This document shows, piece by piece, positions 8,881-20,192 of a stretch of 64,000 nucleotides of DNA (position 1 is the stretch's first letter; every line of letters begins with the position of its first letter). This DNA comes from Kineococcus mangrovi (GTDB taxonomy: Bacteria > Actinomycetota > Actinomycetes > Actinomycetales > Kineococcaceae): contig NZ_JBGGTQ010000001.1 of assembly GCF_041320705.1 (NCBI RefSeq), forward strand, positions 310,001 to 374,000. The letters are read 5' to 3'. Under the pieces are notes generated by a model. That model ran no database searches. It was not told the DNA's origin and saw nothing but the letters and a program-made list of their open reading frames with translations. The position numbers were made by a program, and so were the translations under genes.

Positions 8881-9642
8881 TCACACGCCGTAGCGGCGCT
8901 CGCGGGCGGCGTAGGACCGCAGGGCCCGCAGGAAGTCGACCTTGCGGAAGGCGGGCCACAGGACCTCGGTGAAGAAGAACTCCGAGTGCGCGGTCTGCCA
9001 CAGCAGGAACCCCGACAACCGCTGCTCCCCCGACGTGCGGATGACGAGGTCGGGGTCCGGCTGCCCCTTGGTGTAGAGGTGCGCCGCGATGTGCTCGACG
9101 TCGAGCACCTCCGCGAGGTCGGTCAACGACGTCCCGCGCTCGGCGTGCTCGAGCAGCAGCGACCGCACGGCCGCGGCGATCTCCTGCCGGCCGCCGTAGC
9201 CGATGGCGACGTTGACCACACCCGTCGTGATACCCGCCGTCCGCTCGGCCAGTTCGCGCAGGCGCCCGGCCGTGGGCTCGGGCAGCAGGTCCAGGGCCCC
9301 GACGGGGTGCACCTTCCAGCGGCCCGTCGCAGCCACCCGGGCGACGGCGTCCTGGACGATCCCGATGAGCGGCTCCAGCTCGTCGGCGGGGCGGCTGAGG
9401 TTGTCGGTCGAGAGCAGGTAGAGGGTGACGACCTCGATGCCCTCGTCGGCGCACCAGCCCATGACCTCCAGGACCTTGTCGGCGCCGGCGCGGTGCCCGT
9501 GCGAGCTGGAGGCCCCGAAGGCCTTGGCCCACCGGCGGTTGCCGTCGAGGATGATCCCCACGTGGCGGGGCAGCACGTCCGGGTCCAGCGACCGTTCCAG
9601 CCGCCGCCCGTACGCGCCGTAGAGGAGATCGCGGAGGCCCAT
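8881..9642 (-). CDS. uppS: Z-type isoprenyl diphosphate synthase (UppS family)
   Basis: This 253-residue cis-prenyltransferase condenses isopentenyl diphosphate onto an allylic primer, giving Z-polyprenyl diphosphates for lipid carriers. The catalytic loop GIILDGNRRWAKAFG has Asp33, and the IPP-binding motif RTSGEQRLSGFLLWQ is at 202-216. Length and order match the mycobacterial Rv1086-type short-chain (Z,E-farnesyl) synthase, so the product may be a short primer rather than full undecaprenyl diphosphate; sequence alone does not decide. A nearby polysaccharide cluster would need such lipid carriers, but this gene belongs to the conserved block. Confidence 0.93.
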   Translation of the reverse strand: MGLRDLLYGAYGRRLERSLDPDVLPRHVGIILDGNRRWAKAFGASSSHGHRAGADKVLEVMGWCADEGIEVVTLYLLSTDNLSRPADELEPLIGIVQDAVARVAATGRWKVHPVGALDLLPEPTAGRLRELAERTAGITTGVVNVAIGYGGRQEIAAAVRSLLLEHAERGTSLTDLAEVLDVEHIAAHLYTKGQPDPDLVIRTSGEQRLSGFLLWQTAHSEFFFTEVLWPAFRKVDFLRALRSYAARERRYGV

Positions 9643-9721
9643 CGGCGCTCACGCTATACCCGGGCCGCGCCCGTCCAGCGGGTACGTCCGACACGCTCGG
9701 GCGCACCGCCGCCGCGCATCC

Positions 9722-9750
9722 TTGACCCGGTGCCGAGCACTGCTTACGGT
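9722..9750 (+). promoter_or_regulatory. Sigma70-type promoter for the solute-binding protein gene
   Basis: TTGACC, a 17-base spacer and TACGGT form a good housekeeping promoter ending 86 bases before the GTG start of the following gene. This is one of the clearest promoters in the window. Confidence 0.6.
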
Positions 9751-9836
9751 CAGGAGCACCGACGACGTCGTCGGTGGTCCCGGCACCGTCCGGGGCCCGC
9801 GTCGCCGCGACGGAGCGGCTCGTCCAGGAGGTCCCC

Positions 9837-11168
9837 GTGCCCGCCACCGCTTCACCGACTCGCCGTTCGCTGCTCGCCCTGGCCCTGTCGGCCCCCCTCG
9901 CCGGCACCGTCCTCGCGGCCTGCGGGGACTCCGGCCCGGCCGGCAGCTCCGGGAGCGCGGCCAGCATCTGGATCCTCACCGGCCAGCCCGGCGAAGGCAT
10001 CCGCACCGACTCGGTCGACACCTTCAACGAGGCGAACAGCGACTCCGAGCTGGCGCTGTCGAGCTACCAGAACGACGCCTTCAAGGCCAAGATCCGCACC
10101 GCCATCGGCGCCGACCAGGGCCCGACCATCATCTGGACGTGGGGCGGCGGGGGTCTGCGGGACTACGTGAAGAACGACCAGGTCGAGGACCTGACGTCCT
10201 TCTTCTCGGAGAACTCGGCGTTGAAGGACAAGCTCTTCTCCAGCGCGTTCGGCGCCGCCACGGTCGACGACAAGATCTACGCGGTCCCCTGCGAGAACGT
10301 CTCCCCGATCGTCATGTTCTACGACAAGCGCGCCTTCGAGAAGGTCGGCGCGCAGCTGCCGCAGACCTGGGACGACGTCATGGCACTGGTCCCGACGTTC
10401 AACGCGGCCGGCATCGCGCCGTTCTCCCTGGGCGGGCAGTCGCGGTGGACGAACATGATGTGGCTGGAGTTCCTGTACGACCGCATCGGCGGGGCGGAGC
10501 TGTTCGACTCCATCTACGCCGGGACCCCCGACGCGTGGTCGCAACCGGACTCGATCGCCGCGCTGACGGCCGTCCAGGACCTGGTGCGCGCGAACGGCTT
10601 CGTCACCGGCTTCGCCTCCATCACCGCCGACTCCAACGCCGACCAGGCCCTGCTCTACACGGGCAGGGCGGCGATGATGCTGCACGGTGCGTGGACCTAC
10701 GGGTCGATGAAGACCGACGGCGGCGACTTCGTCACCGGCGGGCACCTGGCGTGGTCCTCCTTCCCGACCGTCACCGGCGGCAAGGGCGACCCCAGCAACA
10801 CCGTGGGGAACCCCTCGTCGTACTACGCGCTGTCGGCCACGGCGACGGACGAGGCCAAGACGGCCGCGAAGAAGTACTTCGCCGAGGGCCTGAACACCGA
10901 CGCCACGACCCAGGCGTGGGTCGAGGCGGGCTCGGTGCCGATCGTCAACGGCTCGGACAGCGCGTTCGCCGGGTCGCAGGACGAGGAGTGGCTGCAGTTC
11001 GTCTACGACACCGCCTCGGGGGCGAAGAACTTCCAGCAGTCCTGGGACCAGGCCCTGTCCCCCACCCAGGCCGAGACCCTGCTGGACAACATCGCCAAGC
11101 TGTTCGGCCTGGCGATCACCCCGGAGGAGTTCGCCACGGCCATGAACGCCACCATCGCCCCGGCCTGA
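9837..11168 (+). CDS. Solitary ABC sugar-binding lipoprotein
   Basis: This 443-residue extracellular solute-binding protein of family 1 (carbohydrate type) has a twin-arginine-like leader (TRRSLLALAL) ending in lipobox VLAAC. GTG is preferred because AGGAGG lies five bases upstream and the leader begins there; an in-frame ATG at 9774 would add 21 unlikely residues. Motifs typical of glycoside binders include TIIWTWGGGGLRDYV, AVPCENVSPIVMFYDKRAFEKVG and GRAAMMLHGAW. No permease or ATPase is adjacent, and a strong promoter and terminator bracket the gene, so it is a single transcription unit. It probably serves a permease pair encoded elsewhere. The substrate is unknown. Confidence 0.85.
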   Translation: MPATASPTRRSLLALALSAPLAGTVLAACGDSGPAGSSGSAASIWILTGQPGEGIRTDSVDTFNEANSDSELALSSYQNDAFKAKIRTAIGADQGPTIIWTWGGGGLRDYVKNDQVEDLTSFFSENSALKDKLFSSAFGAATVDDKIYAVPCENVSPIVMFYDKRAFEKVGAQLPQTWDDVMALVPTFNAAGIAPFSLGGQSRWTNMMWLEFLYDRIGGAELFDSIYAGTPDAWSQPDSIAALTAVQDLVRANGFVTGFASITADSNADQALLYTGRAAMMLHGAWTYGSMKTDGGDFVTGGHLAWSSFPTVTGGKGDPSNTVGNPSSYYALSATATDEAKTAAKKYFAEGLNTDATTQAWVEAGSVPIVNGSDSAFAGSQDEEWLQFVYDTASGAKNFQQSWDQALSPTQAETLLDNIAKLFGLAITPEEFATAMNATIAPA

Positions 11169-11184
11169 CCCGCGCACCGGGCCA

Positions 11185-11213
11185 CCGGGGGACCACGCGA
11201 GGTGGTCCCCCGG
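11185..11213 (+). terminator. Terminator of the solitary sugar-binding protein gene
   Basis: A perfect 12-bp stem (CCGGGGGACCAC with GTGGTCCCCCGG) and a 5-base loop start 17 bases after the stop codon. Confidence 0.75.
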
Positions 11214-11253
11214 TAGCTCCCGGTCGGCCCGTCCCGGCGGTTACCGTCGGGGC

Positions 11254-11943
11254 ATGACGGCCGACCTCCCCCACGACGCGTCCCGGTCCCTGACGCCCTC
11301 CCTGGACCAGGTGAAGCCGAAGCTGCGGGGGTGGCTGCACGCCGGCACGTTCCCCGCGGCGCTCGCCGCAGGGGCCGTGCTCGTCGCGCTCGCCCCCACG
11401 ACGGCCTCCCGCGTCGCCGCCGTCGTCTTCGCCGTCACCGCGGCCGCGCTCTTCGGCACCAGCGCGCTGTACCACCGCGGCTCGTGGACGCCCCGGCAGG
11501 CCGCCGTCCTGCGGCGCCTGGACCACAGCAACATCTTCCTCATCATCGCCGGGACCTACACCCCGCTGGCGGTGACGACGCTGCCGGGCGACCAGGCGCG
11601 GTTCCTGCTCACCCTCGTCTGGGCCGGCGCGGTCGCGGGGGTCGCCTTCCGCGTCTTCTGGATCGGCGCGCCCCGCTGGCTGTACACCCCCGTCTACGTC
11701 GCCCTCGGCTGGGTCGCGGTCGGGTACCTGCCGGACTTCGCCGCCGGCGGCGGGACGGCCGTGGCGGTCCTCGTCGCGGCCGGCGGCCTGGCCTACTCCC
11801 TCGGCGCGCTCGCCTACGCGGTGAAGCGCCCCGACCCGAGCCCCCGCTGGTTCGGGTTCCACGAGGTCTTCCACGCCTTCACCGTGCTGGGCTTCGCGGC
11901 GCACGTCACCGCGATCCTCCTCGCCACCCTCCACCTGCGCTGA
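11254..11943 (+). CDS. trhA: Hemolysin III family membrane protein (TrhA/YqfA)
   Basis: This 229-residue integral membrane protein of the hemolysin III/PAQR-like family has about seven membrane helices. Conserved family features are the SALYHRGSW region, DHSNIFLIIAGTYTPLA in the second and third helices, and FGFHEVFHAFTVLGFAAH near the C-terminus. Its His and Asp residues resemble a metal site. Bacterial members have been linked to membrane-lipid homeostasis; haemolytic activity is not implied. It starts at ATG and ends four bases from the stop of the convergent YyaL-type gene. It matches the Rv1085c position in mycobacteria. Confidence 0.92.
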   Translation: MTADLPHDASRSLTPSLDQVKPKLRGWLHAGTFPAALAAGAVLVALAPTTASRVAAVVFAVTAAALFGTSALYHRGSWTPRQAAVLRRLDHSNIFLIIAGTYTPLAVTTLPGDQARFLLTLVWAGAVAGVAFRVFWIGAPRWLYTPVYVALGWVAVGYLPDFAAGGGTAVAVLVAAGGLAYSLGALAYAVKRPDPSPRWFGFHEVFHAFTVLGFAAHVTAILLATLHLR

Positions 11944-11947
11944 CGGG

Positions 11948-13996
<2,049 letters not shown>

Positions 13997-14521
13997 CGCG
14001 TCCTCCTCGGAAGGTCTCGTCCGATGTCGGGACCCCCACCCTCCAACAGCCCGGCGGATCCCGCCACGAGCGGGTACGGACGGGCGTGGTGCCGGCCACC
14101 GGCAGCAGGTCCGGCCTCCCGGCGGTGACGTGGCGCTCGGCCAGGTCCGGGCGCGGGGCCGGAGAGCCGGGACCACGGTGCGCGACGGTTCGCCGTCGCG
14201 AGGCGATCGTGCACCCCGACGTTCCTCGACGTGCCGGGTCTCGACGTCGCGGCGGTGCCGGGCGGGACGTCCGCGGCCATCGCCTGCTGGACCCGCCACG
14301 GGCTCCCGTCCGCGAAGCGGGGACGACCCTGCACGTCGGGTCACCGGTGGGCACTCGGAGTTTCCCTCTGGCCCTGCGCCGGACCGGACCCGCCCTGCTC
14401 CACCGCGTCCTGAACTCAGCTCTGCCCAGACGCCCCCCGATCCCGGTCGTCTCGACTACAGTGCCCGCGACCCCTGTGCTCCCGGGACCACCTGACGTTC
14501 CTCTCCGAAAGTGGCGACGAC
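13997..14521. other. 525-bp divergent intergenic region
   Basis: No convincing gene is seen. Short open frames on both strands lack ribosome-binding sites and recognisable products. The region must hold promoters for the YyaL-type gene (leftwards) and the acetyltransferase gene (rightwards). TACAGT near 14456 is a possible -10 element but has no good -35. It marks the junction between the conserved block and the polysaccharide cluster. Confidence 0.5.
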
Positions 14522-15739
14522 ATGCCGGAAGACCTCACCGGGTTGCGTCCGGTCGTTCCCGACACGTGCTCCCTCGTACCTCTCGGCGAGGAACTGGAAC
14601 GCGAGTGGGACGACCTCGCAGCGACCTGCGCGGCGTCACCCTTCCAACGACCGGGCTGGTTCCGCGCGTGGCTGCAGGCTTTCGGGGCCGAGCGGACCCT
14701 CGATCTCCTCGCCGTCCGGCGCGACGGCGCGCTGGTCGCCGTCCTCCCACTCGTGAACGGTGCGCTCGGGGCCAAGGCTCCGGTCAACGACGAGACTCCG
14801 CTCCTCGCCCCCGTCGCCCTGGACACCGCTGCCGCGAGCAGCTTGGGGAGGCGGCTCGCTGGAGCAGCGCACGCTGTCGACCTCCGGTTCTTGCCGGTGG
14901 GGGAGCACGAACGGGCGCTGGTCACCGCCGCTCGCGCCTCCACCGGCACGGTCGTGCGTGAACTCGTGCGTTCCTCCCCCTACGTCGCGGTGGACGGTTC
15001 GTGGGACGAGCACCTGCATCAGGCCGTCTCCCCGTCCCGGCGCCGGAACCTGCGCAGGGCGGAGCGCCGGCTGCGCGAGCGGGCCGACCTCCGCCTCGAG
15101 GTGCACGACGGTTCCCGGGACCTCGACCGGTTGCTCCACGAAGGTTTCGGCCTCGAGGCCCAGGGGTGGAAGGGGCGGGAGGGCACGGCCGTGGTGTCTC
15201 GTCCCCGCACCGCGGCGTTCTACTGGGCGCTCGCCCGGTGGGCGGCACAGCAAGGGGTGCTGCGCCTGCAGTTCCTTCGGCTGGACGATCGACCGATCGC
15301 GTTCTCCTTCACCCTGGAACAGGGCGGTTCCGCCTACGGCGTGAAAACGACCTACGCCGAGGATCTGCGGTCCTTCGGTCCCGGGGTGCTCCTGACGCAC
15401 TGGCTGCTGGCTGACGCGTTCGAACGACCAGGGCTGCGGTCCTTCGAGATGCTGGGTGAGCCCGACCCCTACAAGCTGGAGTTCGCGAGCGGGGTCCGTG
15501 AACAGGTCCGCGTGCGGGTGTACGACGGGAGCGTCCGCAGCGTGGTGCAACGACGAGCCGAGAGCACCTTCAGCGCGGGACGGGCCGAGTTGCGGCGCAG
15601 GGTGCCCGCCGAGACCCGGGCCCGCCTCGCCGCCCGGCTGAGCACCGCCCGGGCCCGGCTCGCGCCGTGGGCCCTCCAGGCCCTCCCGACCGGGGGTCAG
15701 GCGGGGTCGTCGAGCCGGTACAACGCGACCTCGCCGTAG
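14522..15739 (+). CDS. BioF2-type GNAT acetyltransferase (CelD/FemAB-like)
   Basis: This 405-residue soluble acyltransferase belongs to the double-GNAT group found with cellulose and capsule genes. SPFQRPGWFRAWLQAFG near residues 39-55 is the family entry motif. SPSRRRNLRRAERRLRER (about 170-187) and the segment from RLQFLRLDDRPIAFSFTLEQGGSAYGVKTTY to GPGVLLTHWLL follow the canonical acyl-CoA fold. It probably acetylates or otherwise acylates a glycan or its precursor. Its last 43 bp overlap the convergent membrane glycosyltransferase gene. A second, divergent member of the same superfamily lies in the main operon at 23729. Confidence 0.8.
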   Translation: MPEDLTGLRPVVPDTCSLVPLGEELEREWDDLAATCAASPFQRPGWFRAWLQAFGAERTLDLLAVRRDGALVAVLPLVNGALGAKAPVNDETPLLAPVALDTAAASSLGRRLAGAAHAVDLRFLPVGEHERALVTAARASTGTVVRELVRSSPYVAVDGSWDEHLHQAVSPSRRRNLRRAERRLRERADLRLEVHDGSRDLDRLLHEGFGLEAQGWKGREGTAVVSRPRTAAFYWALARWAAQQGVLRLQFLRLDDRPIAFSFTLEQGGSAYGVKTTYAEDLRSFGPGVLLTHWLLADAFERPGLRSFEMLGEPDPYKLEFASGVREQVRVRVYDGSVRSVVQRRAESTFSAGRAELRRRVPAETRARLAARLSTARARLAPWALQALPTGGQAGSSSRYNATSP

Positions 15740-17286
15740 CTGCGGCTCGGCACCGAGAGCACCAGTCGCCCCTGAGCGACGAGGTCCTCGACGGTGGGCA
15801 ACGTGACGTAGGTGTAGCCCTGGTAGACCTCGCGCCAGGGGACGACCAGGTAGCGGACACCGTGCTGGACACGTTGCTCGTCTCCCGTGTAGGGGCCGGC
15901 GTCGAAGCGGTCACCGAAGACGAACTCGGACGTCCCCTGGGTGATGATCACGCCCGTGCCGGCCGGGGCGTTCTCCAGCAGGTAGTCGCGGACCCGCGTG
16001 AAGCCGTCGTCGGGGACGGCGTGCCACCGGACGTAGGTCGCGCCGTCGAGGCCGATCAGCAACACCGTCAGGACGAGCAGGGGCCCACCGCTCAGCGGGA
16101 GTCGGTGGACGAGGTCGGCCAGGCCACGCGACACCCGAGCACGCCGGTCCTCACGGCGGTGGCGCCCCGCGGCCCACCGTGGCGGGGGCAGCTCCGTCAC
16201 GACCGCGGCGTAGGCGAAGAGCACCCCCACCGAGGGGACGAGCAGGTAGTACAGGAAGTGCTCCTCCAGGGTGCCCGCGGTGGCGGAGTACGCGAGCATC
16301 GCGAAAGCCCCCAAGTGGGTCAGGGACAGCAGCGCGAGGTCGTCCGATCTCGACCGCAGCAGCAGCAGCACCGAGCAGACGAGCCCCACCGCGAGCAGGA
16401 CGTACGTGGCGCCGAAGTCGGCCAGCTGACGCAGCACCTGCTGCAGCAGCGAGGGTGCTCCCGGGGCGGTGAACCCCGTGGTGACGTCGGCACCCACCGC
16501 TCGCAGCAGGCCCCCGAACTTCGCGTCCGCCCACAGCTCGACGTCACCCGTCGCCGTCACCACCACCAGGTAGGTGGCGTAGGGCGCGAAGCAGGCCCCC
16601 AGGGCGGTCGGGACCCACCTCCGCTGCCGGGGCCTGAGCCACCACAGGAGCAGCAGCGGGAGCACGGTGAGCATGACGCTCTTGTCCTTGGTCAACACCG
16701 CGAGCCCCAGCGCCAGCCCCCCGACCACCGGCCGCCACCCCCGTCGCGGGTCCTGGGCCAGCGGACGGAGGACGAGCAGGCCGACGAGGACCCAGAAGAC
16801 CACTGCGGTGTCGAGCAGGACCCGGCCGTTCTGGCGCAGCGCGAACGGCTCGACCGCGAGGAGGAGACCTGCGGCGAACCCCCAGCGGGCGCCGTACCGG
16901 GCGACCAGGAGGGTGACCAGCACCGCGGTGCCCGCCCCGAGCACCGCGTTGAGCCCCCGGGCGGCGACCACGGCCTGCACGGGGTCACCGGCGAGCGGGA
17001 CCCCGAGCAGGTCCTCCCACCCGGCGAGGAGGTAGAAGAACCCCGGGGGGTGCAGGAAGAAGACCCCGTCGGAGAGGCTGGGGAGCCCGCCGCCGCGGAC
17101 GCTCCGCCCGAGTTGCTCGTAGACGAACTCGTCGACGAAGACGTCGAAGGAGCTGCCCCGGCGCCACCAGCGGGCGACGAGGGCGACGACCGCGACGGCC
17201 ACCAGGGCGGCGAGCAGTCGCCGGGACCAGCGGACGGTCGGCTGCCCGTCCTCGAGGACGGGCAGCCGGGTGAGGGTCCCGCTCAC
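15697..17286 (-). CDS. ArnT/PMT-like polyprenyl-phosphate glycosyltransferase (GT39/GT83 type)
   Basis: This 529-residue membrane protein has about 11-12 helices and a C-terminal extracytoplasmic domain. The first external loop has the acidic pair Asp52-Glu53 (FDVFVDEFVYEQLG) and then FFLHPPGFFYLL, the arrangement used by GT-C enzymes taking sugar from polyprenyl-phosphate donors. ALRQNGRVLLDTAVVFW and LAVLTKDKSVMLTVLPLLLLWW are typical. The GTG start lacks a strong ribosome-binding site. It lies upstream of, and divergent from, the operon whose GT2 enzyme could make the lipid-linked donor, suggesting they work together. Acceptor and sugar are unknown. Confidence 0.8.
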   Translation of the reverse strand: MSGTLTRLPVLEDGQPTVRWSRRLLAALVAVAVVALVARWWRRGSSFDVFVDEFVYEQLGRSVRGGGLPSLSDGVFFLHPPGFFYLLAGWEDLLGVPLAGDPVQAVVAARGLNAVLGAGTAVLVTLLVARYGARWGFAAGLLLAVEPFALRQNGRVLLDTAVVFWVLVGLLVLRPLAQDPRRGWRPVVGGLALGLAVLTKDKSVMLTVLPLLLLWWLRPRQRRWVPTALGACFAPYATYLVVVTATGDVELWADAKFGGLLRAVGADVTTGFTAPGAPSLLQQVLRQLADFGATYVLLAVGLVCSVLLLLRSRSDDLALLSLTHLGAFAMLAYSATAGTLEEHFLYYLLVPSVGVLFAYAAVVTELPPPRWAAGRHRREDRRARVSRGLADLVHRLPLSGGPLLVLTVLLIGLDGATYVRWHAVPDDGFTRVRDYLLENAPAGTGVIITQGTSEFVFGDRFDAGPYTGDEQRVQHGVRYLVVPWREVYQGYTYVTLPTVEDLVAQGRLVLSVPSRSYGEVALYRLDDPA

Positions 17287-17754
17287 GAACGGAGCTCGGG
17301 CGAGAACGGCAAGGTTCCTCCGTGGAGTCGGGGGGCCACGTCGCGCGGGCGTCGAACCGCTGACGACGACTGGCGGTGCCGACTCTAACCGAGCCTCCTC
17401 CCGGACGACGGCGTCCCGGAAGACTCCCCCGACCGCCCGACGTCACGGCCCCCGAGACGTAGCGACCTCAGGGATCAGGAGCGCCCGGAAACTTCACGGC
17501 ATTCATTTACCGAGAGTCTTACCCGGAAACTGAAAGTAAGCGTTGAAACCGTTGGCGATCCAACGAACACGCTGAGTGACAAGAATCCAGATGTTTCACT
17601 GCCATTCCTCGTCGGAAGCTTCACCAACTGCGCCCCATGCGGCAACATCCGTTCCACACCCGAGACGGCGACGCGAACCAGTCACCTGACCGGGCGGCGC
17701 GCTACGCCTGAAAAACACCGGCCGTCGTCGCCAGTCACATGTAGGGGGGCCACA
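17287..17754. promoter_or_regulatory. 468-bp AT-richer divergent control region of the polysaccharide cluster
   Basis: No gene is seen. The region is visibly less GC-rich than its neighbours from about 17480 to 17740 and separates the membrane glycosyltransferase gene from the main operon. It contains a perfect dyad at 17550-17565 and two GGAAAC sequences (near 17488 and 17525) of the kind used as ECF sigma -35 elements, without a confident -10. It is the likely main promoter and regulator-binding area for the operon starting at 17755. Confidence 0.5.
17550..17565. promoter_or_regulatory. Dyad CGTTGG-CGAT-CCAACG upstream of the polysaccharide operon
   Basis: A perfect 6+6 inverted repeat 190 bases before the first gene of the operon. 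It is either a regulator-binding site or a hairpin in a long leader; no regulator gene is linked. Confidence 0.35.
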
Positions 17755-18741
17755 GTGCAGAACCGGCAACAAACACGTCCGTCCACCGTCGACACCGCCG
17801 CGTCGCCTCGTTCCACGTCCGGCGGGACGGGGGTTCGAGCACCGTCGGCCGCGAGGGGGTGTCCCTCACCGTCGGAACGAGCCACCGTCGACGTCGAACT
17901 GGTGATCCCGGCGCTGAACGAGGAGTTCCGCCTCCCGCGCACCCTGGAGAGGACCCTGGCCCACCTGGCCGTGCAGCCCTACAGCAGCGCGGTCGTCGTC
18001 GTCGACAACGGCAGTGTCGACCGCACCGCCGAAGTGGTCCGTTCCTTCACCGGAGGTTCGATTCCCGTCCACCTGATCGGCTGCGCGAGACGAGGTAAGG
18101 GTTCCGCCGTCCGTCGGGGTTTCCTGACCAGCCGATCCCGGTTCGTGGGGTTCATGGACGCCGACCTGGCCACACCGGTGGAAACGCTCGACGCCGTCGT
18201 GCCACTGCTCGAGGGGGGCGCGACCGCCGTCATCGCCTCCCGTCACCTGCGCACCGCTGCCCGAGCTGTTCCACAGGGCACGGTCCGTCGTCTCGGCGGT
18301 GGAGCCTTCCGCCTCGCCGCACGCAGCGTGCTGCCGTCGGTCAGCGACAGCCAGTGCGGTTTCAAGTTCTTCCGCACCCCCGAGGTCCAGGCGGTGCTGC
18401 CCGACTCGCTGGTGGACGGGTTCTCCTTCGACCTGGAGATCCTCAGCCGGCTGCACCGTTCCGGTCACCGGATCCTCGAGGTGCCGGTGGTGTGGACCGA
18501 CGTCGGGGGTTCGACGTTCAACCCGGTGCGACACGGGTTGCGGTCGTTCTCCGACACGATCCGCATCCACCGCAGCACGCCCGGGCGGGCAGCGTGCCAG
18601 TCACCCCGCGTGGTCATCGAGCCCACCGCGCTCACCGCCGTGGGTGAAGCGCCTCCGCCAGACCCGACGATCACGACCATCCTGCCGGCAGAGCCCCTGC
18701 CGGCGCCCCTGGACCCGATGACCTTGACGGAAGCTCGATGA
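17755..18741 (+). CDS. GT2 glycosyltransferase, dolichyl-phosphate sugar synthase-like
   Basis: This 328-residue cytosolic GT-A enzyme has an N-terminal Ser/Thr-rich extension of about 45 residues. VDVELVIPALNEEFRLPRTLE opens the catalytic domain, followed by VVVVDNGSVDRTAEVV, the donor loop RRGKGSAVRRGFL and the metal motif MDADLATP (Asp-Ala-Asp). SDSQCGFKFFR and GFSFDLEIL are typical of Alg5/DPM1-like polyprenyl-phosphate glucosyl- or mannosyltransferases. GTG has a TAGGGGGG ribosome-binding site. It is the first gene of the operon and overlaps the next by ATGA. It probably makes a polyprenyl-phosphate-linked sugar, possibly the donor for the GT39/83-type enzyme upstream. Confidence 0.88.
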   Translation: MQNRQQTRPSTVDTAASPRSTSGGTGVRAPSAARGCPSPSERATVDVELVIPALNEEFRLPRTLERTLAHLAVQPYSSAVVVVDNGSVDRTAEVVRSFTGGSIPVHLIGCARRGKGSAVRRGFLTSRSRFVGFMDADLATPVETLDAVVPLLEGGATAVIASRHLRTAARAVPQGTVRRLGGGAFRLAARSVLPSVSDSQCGFKFFRTPEVQAVLPDSLVDGFSFDLEILSRLHRSGHRILEVPVVWTDVGGSTFNPVRHGLRSFSDTIRIHRSTPGRAACQSPRVVIEPTALTAVGEAPPPDPTITTILPAEPLPAPLDPMTLTEAR

Positions 18742-20192
18742 TCCCCACCTCACGAGACGAGACCGACCCTCCCGGCGAGGCGGTCGGACGCACGAACGCC
18801 CTCGCCGGTCGCCGTGTCCTGCTGGTGAACTGGCGCGATTCCAGCCACCCCCGGGCCGGCGGTGCCGAGGTGTACTGCGAGGAGATCGGCACCCGCTTCG
18901 CCGAGGCGGGAGCGCAGGTCGCCCTCTTCACGGCACGCCCACCCGGGACCCCGGCGACCGAGCACCGGCGCGGCATCACGATCGTCCGCGAAGGCGGGGA
19001 CCTGGGCGTGTACGCCCGAGCAGCGCGCTTCCTGCGCCGAACGGCCGGCGCCTACGACGTCGTGGTCGACTTCCAGAACGGCATCCCCTTCTTCGCCCCG
19101 CTCTTCGCCGGGAGGGGCACCGCCGTGGTGTGCGTGATCCACCACGTGCACCAGGAGCAGTTCGCCCTGCACTACCCGTGGCCGGCCAGTCGGATCGGGC
19201 AGGTGCTGGAAGGTCCCGCCAGCCGCTACGTCTACGGCCGGCGCCCCCTCGTCGTCGTCTCACCCTCGACACGCCGCGACGTGCGCCGGCGCCTCGGGCT
19301 GCGCGGCCCGATCCACGTCGTGCCCAACGGGATGTCCGCCCCCCTCCCCGGCGGCACCCGCGCACGGTCCCCACGACCAAGCATCGCCGTGGTGAGCCGG
19401 CTGGTCAGCCACAAGCGGTTCGACCTGCTGCTCGACGTGGTTCCCGAACTCGTGCAGCGGTGGCCGGGATTGCGGGTCGACATCGCCGGCGACGGTCCGG
19501 AACGCCCCCGGCTCGAAGCGCGCTCCCGGGCGCTCGGGCTCGGCGACCACGTCCGGTTCCACGGGTTCGTGGACACGCGCACCCGGCAGGACCTCATGGC
19601 CTCGGCGTGGCTGACCGTCAACCCCTCCCAGGCCGAGGGCTGGGGCCTCACGGTCGTCGAGGCGAACGCCGCGGGCGTTCCCGCCGTGGCCCACGACGTG
19701 CCCGGCCTGCGCGACTCGGTGCTCGACGGCCGGACCGGGTGGCTCATCCGCGAGGGGTCCACCCTCGCGGAGGTGACGGCCGATGCCCTGCACCGGTTGG
19801 AGGACCCGGAGTTCGCCGGCAGCGTCTCGCAGCAGTGCCGGGCGTGGGCGGCGCAGTTCTCGTGGGACCTCAGCGCTGAACGGCTCGCCAACGTCCTCGC
19901 CGGCGAGATCGACCGCGTCCGGCGGGGCGCCGCCCCGGAGAGGCGGCTCGCCTCGGACCTGTCGGTCCGGGTCGAAGCGGCCCTCGGTGCCGCGGGCAGG
20001 GCGGCGAGCGGCTCGAGCGGTCCGCGGCTGCGGCGCAGCGATCAGCTGGCCTCCGGAGCCGGCTCGTTGCAACTGCTGCTGCACGGCTGTGACGAGGCGG
20101 GAGCCGGGTCGGTGCTGCGACGCCTCGGCGCGGGGGAACTGCGCTCATCGACACCGGCCACCGGTACGGACCTACTCATCGGTGCTCGGTGA
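18738..20192 (+). CDS. GT4 glycosyltransferase with C-terminal extension
   Basis: This 484-residue GT-B retaining glycosyltransferase has an N-terminal Rossmann half starting RRVLLVNWRDSSHPRAGGAEVY, which contains the GGAE loop. The nucleotide-sugar half has VVSRLVSHKRFDLLLDVV, IAGDGPERPRLE and the donor motif SQAEGWGLTVVEANAAGVPAVA. About 90 residues beyond the fold (from near 395) are Arg/Ala/Gly-rich without a recognised domain. The ATG overlaps the stop of the GT2 gene and the stop overlaps the next GTG, so it is tightly coupled. It should add a sugar to the repeat unit on the cytosolic face; the sugar is unknown. Confidence 0.85.
   Translation: MIPTSRDETDPPGEAVGRTNALAGRRVLLVNWRDSSHPRAGGAEVYCEEIGTRFAEAGAQVALFTARPPGTPATEHRRGITIVREGGDLGVYARAARFLRRTAGAYDVVVDFQNGIPFFAPLFAGRGTAVVCVIHHVHQEQFALHYPWPASRIGQVLEGPASRYVYGRRPLVVVSPSTRRDVRRRLGLRGPIHVVPNGMSAPLPGGTRARSPRPSIAVVSRLVSHKRFDLLLDVVPELVQRWPGLRVDIAGDGPERPRLEARSRALGLGDHVRFHGFVDTRTRQDLMASAWLTVNPSQAEGWGLTVVEANAAGVPAVAHDVPGLRDSVLDGRTGWLIREGSTLAEVTADALHRLEDPEFAGSVSQQCRAWAAQFSWDLSAERLANVLAGEIDRVRRGAAPERRLASDLSVRVEAALGAAGRAASGSSGPRLRRSDQLASGAGSLQLLLHGCDEAGAGSVLRRLGAGELRSSTPATGTDLLIGAR

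Noticed and set aside
13997-14521. Short open frames as hypothetical genes
   Set aside because: None has a ribosome-binding site, conserved-looking sequence or consistent codon choice.
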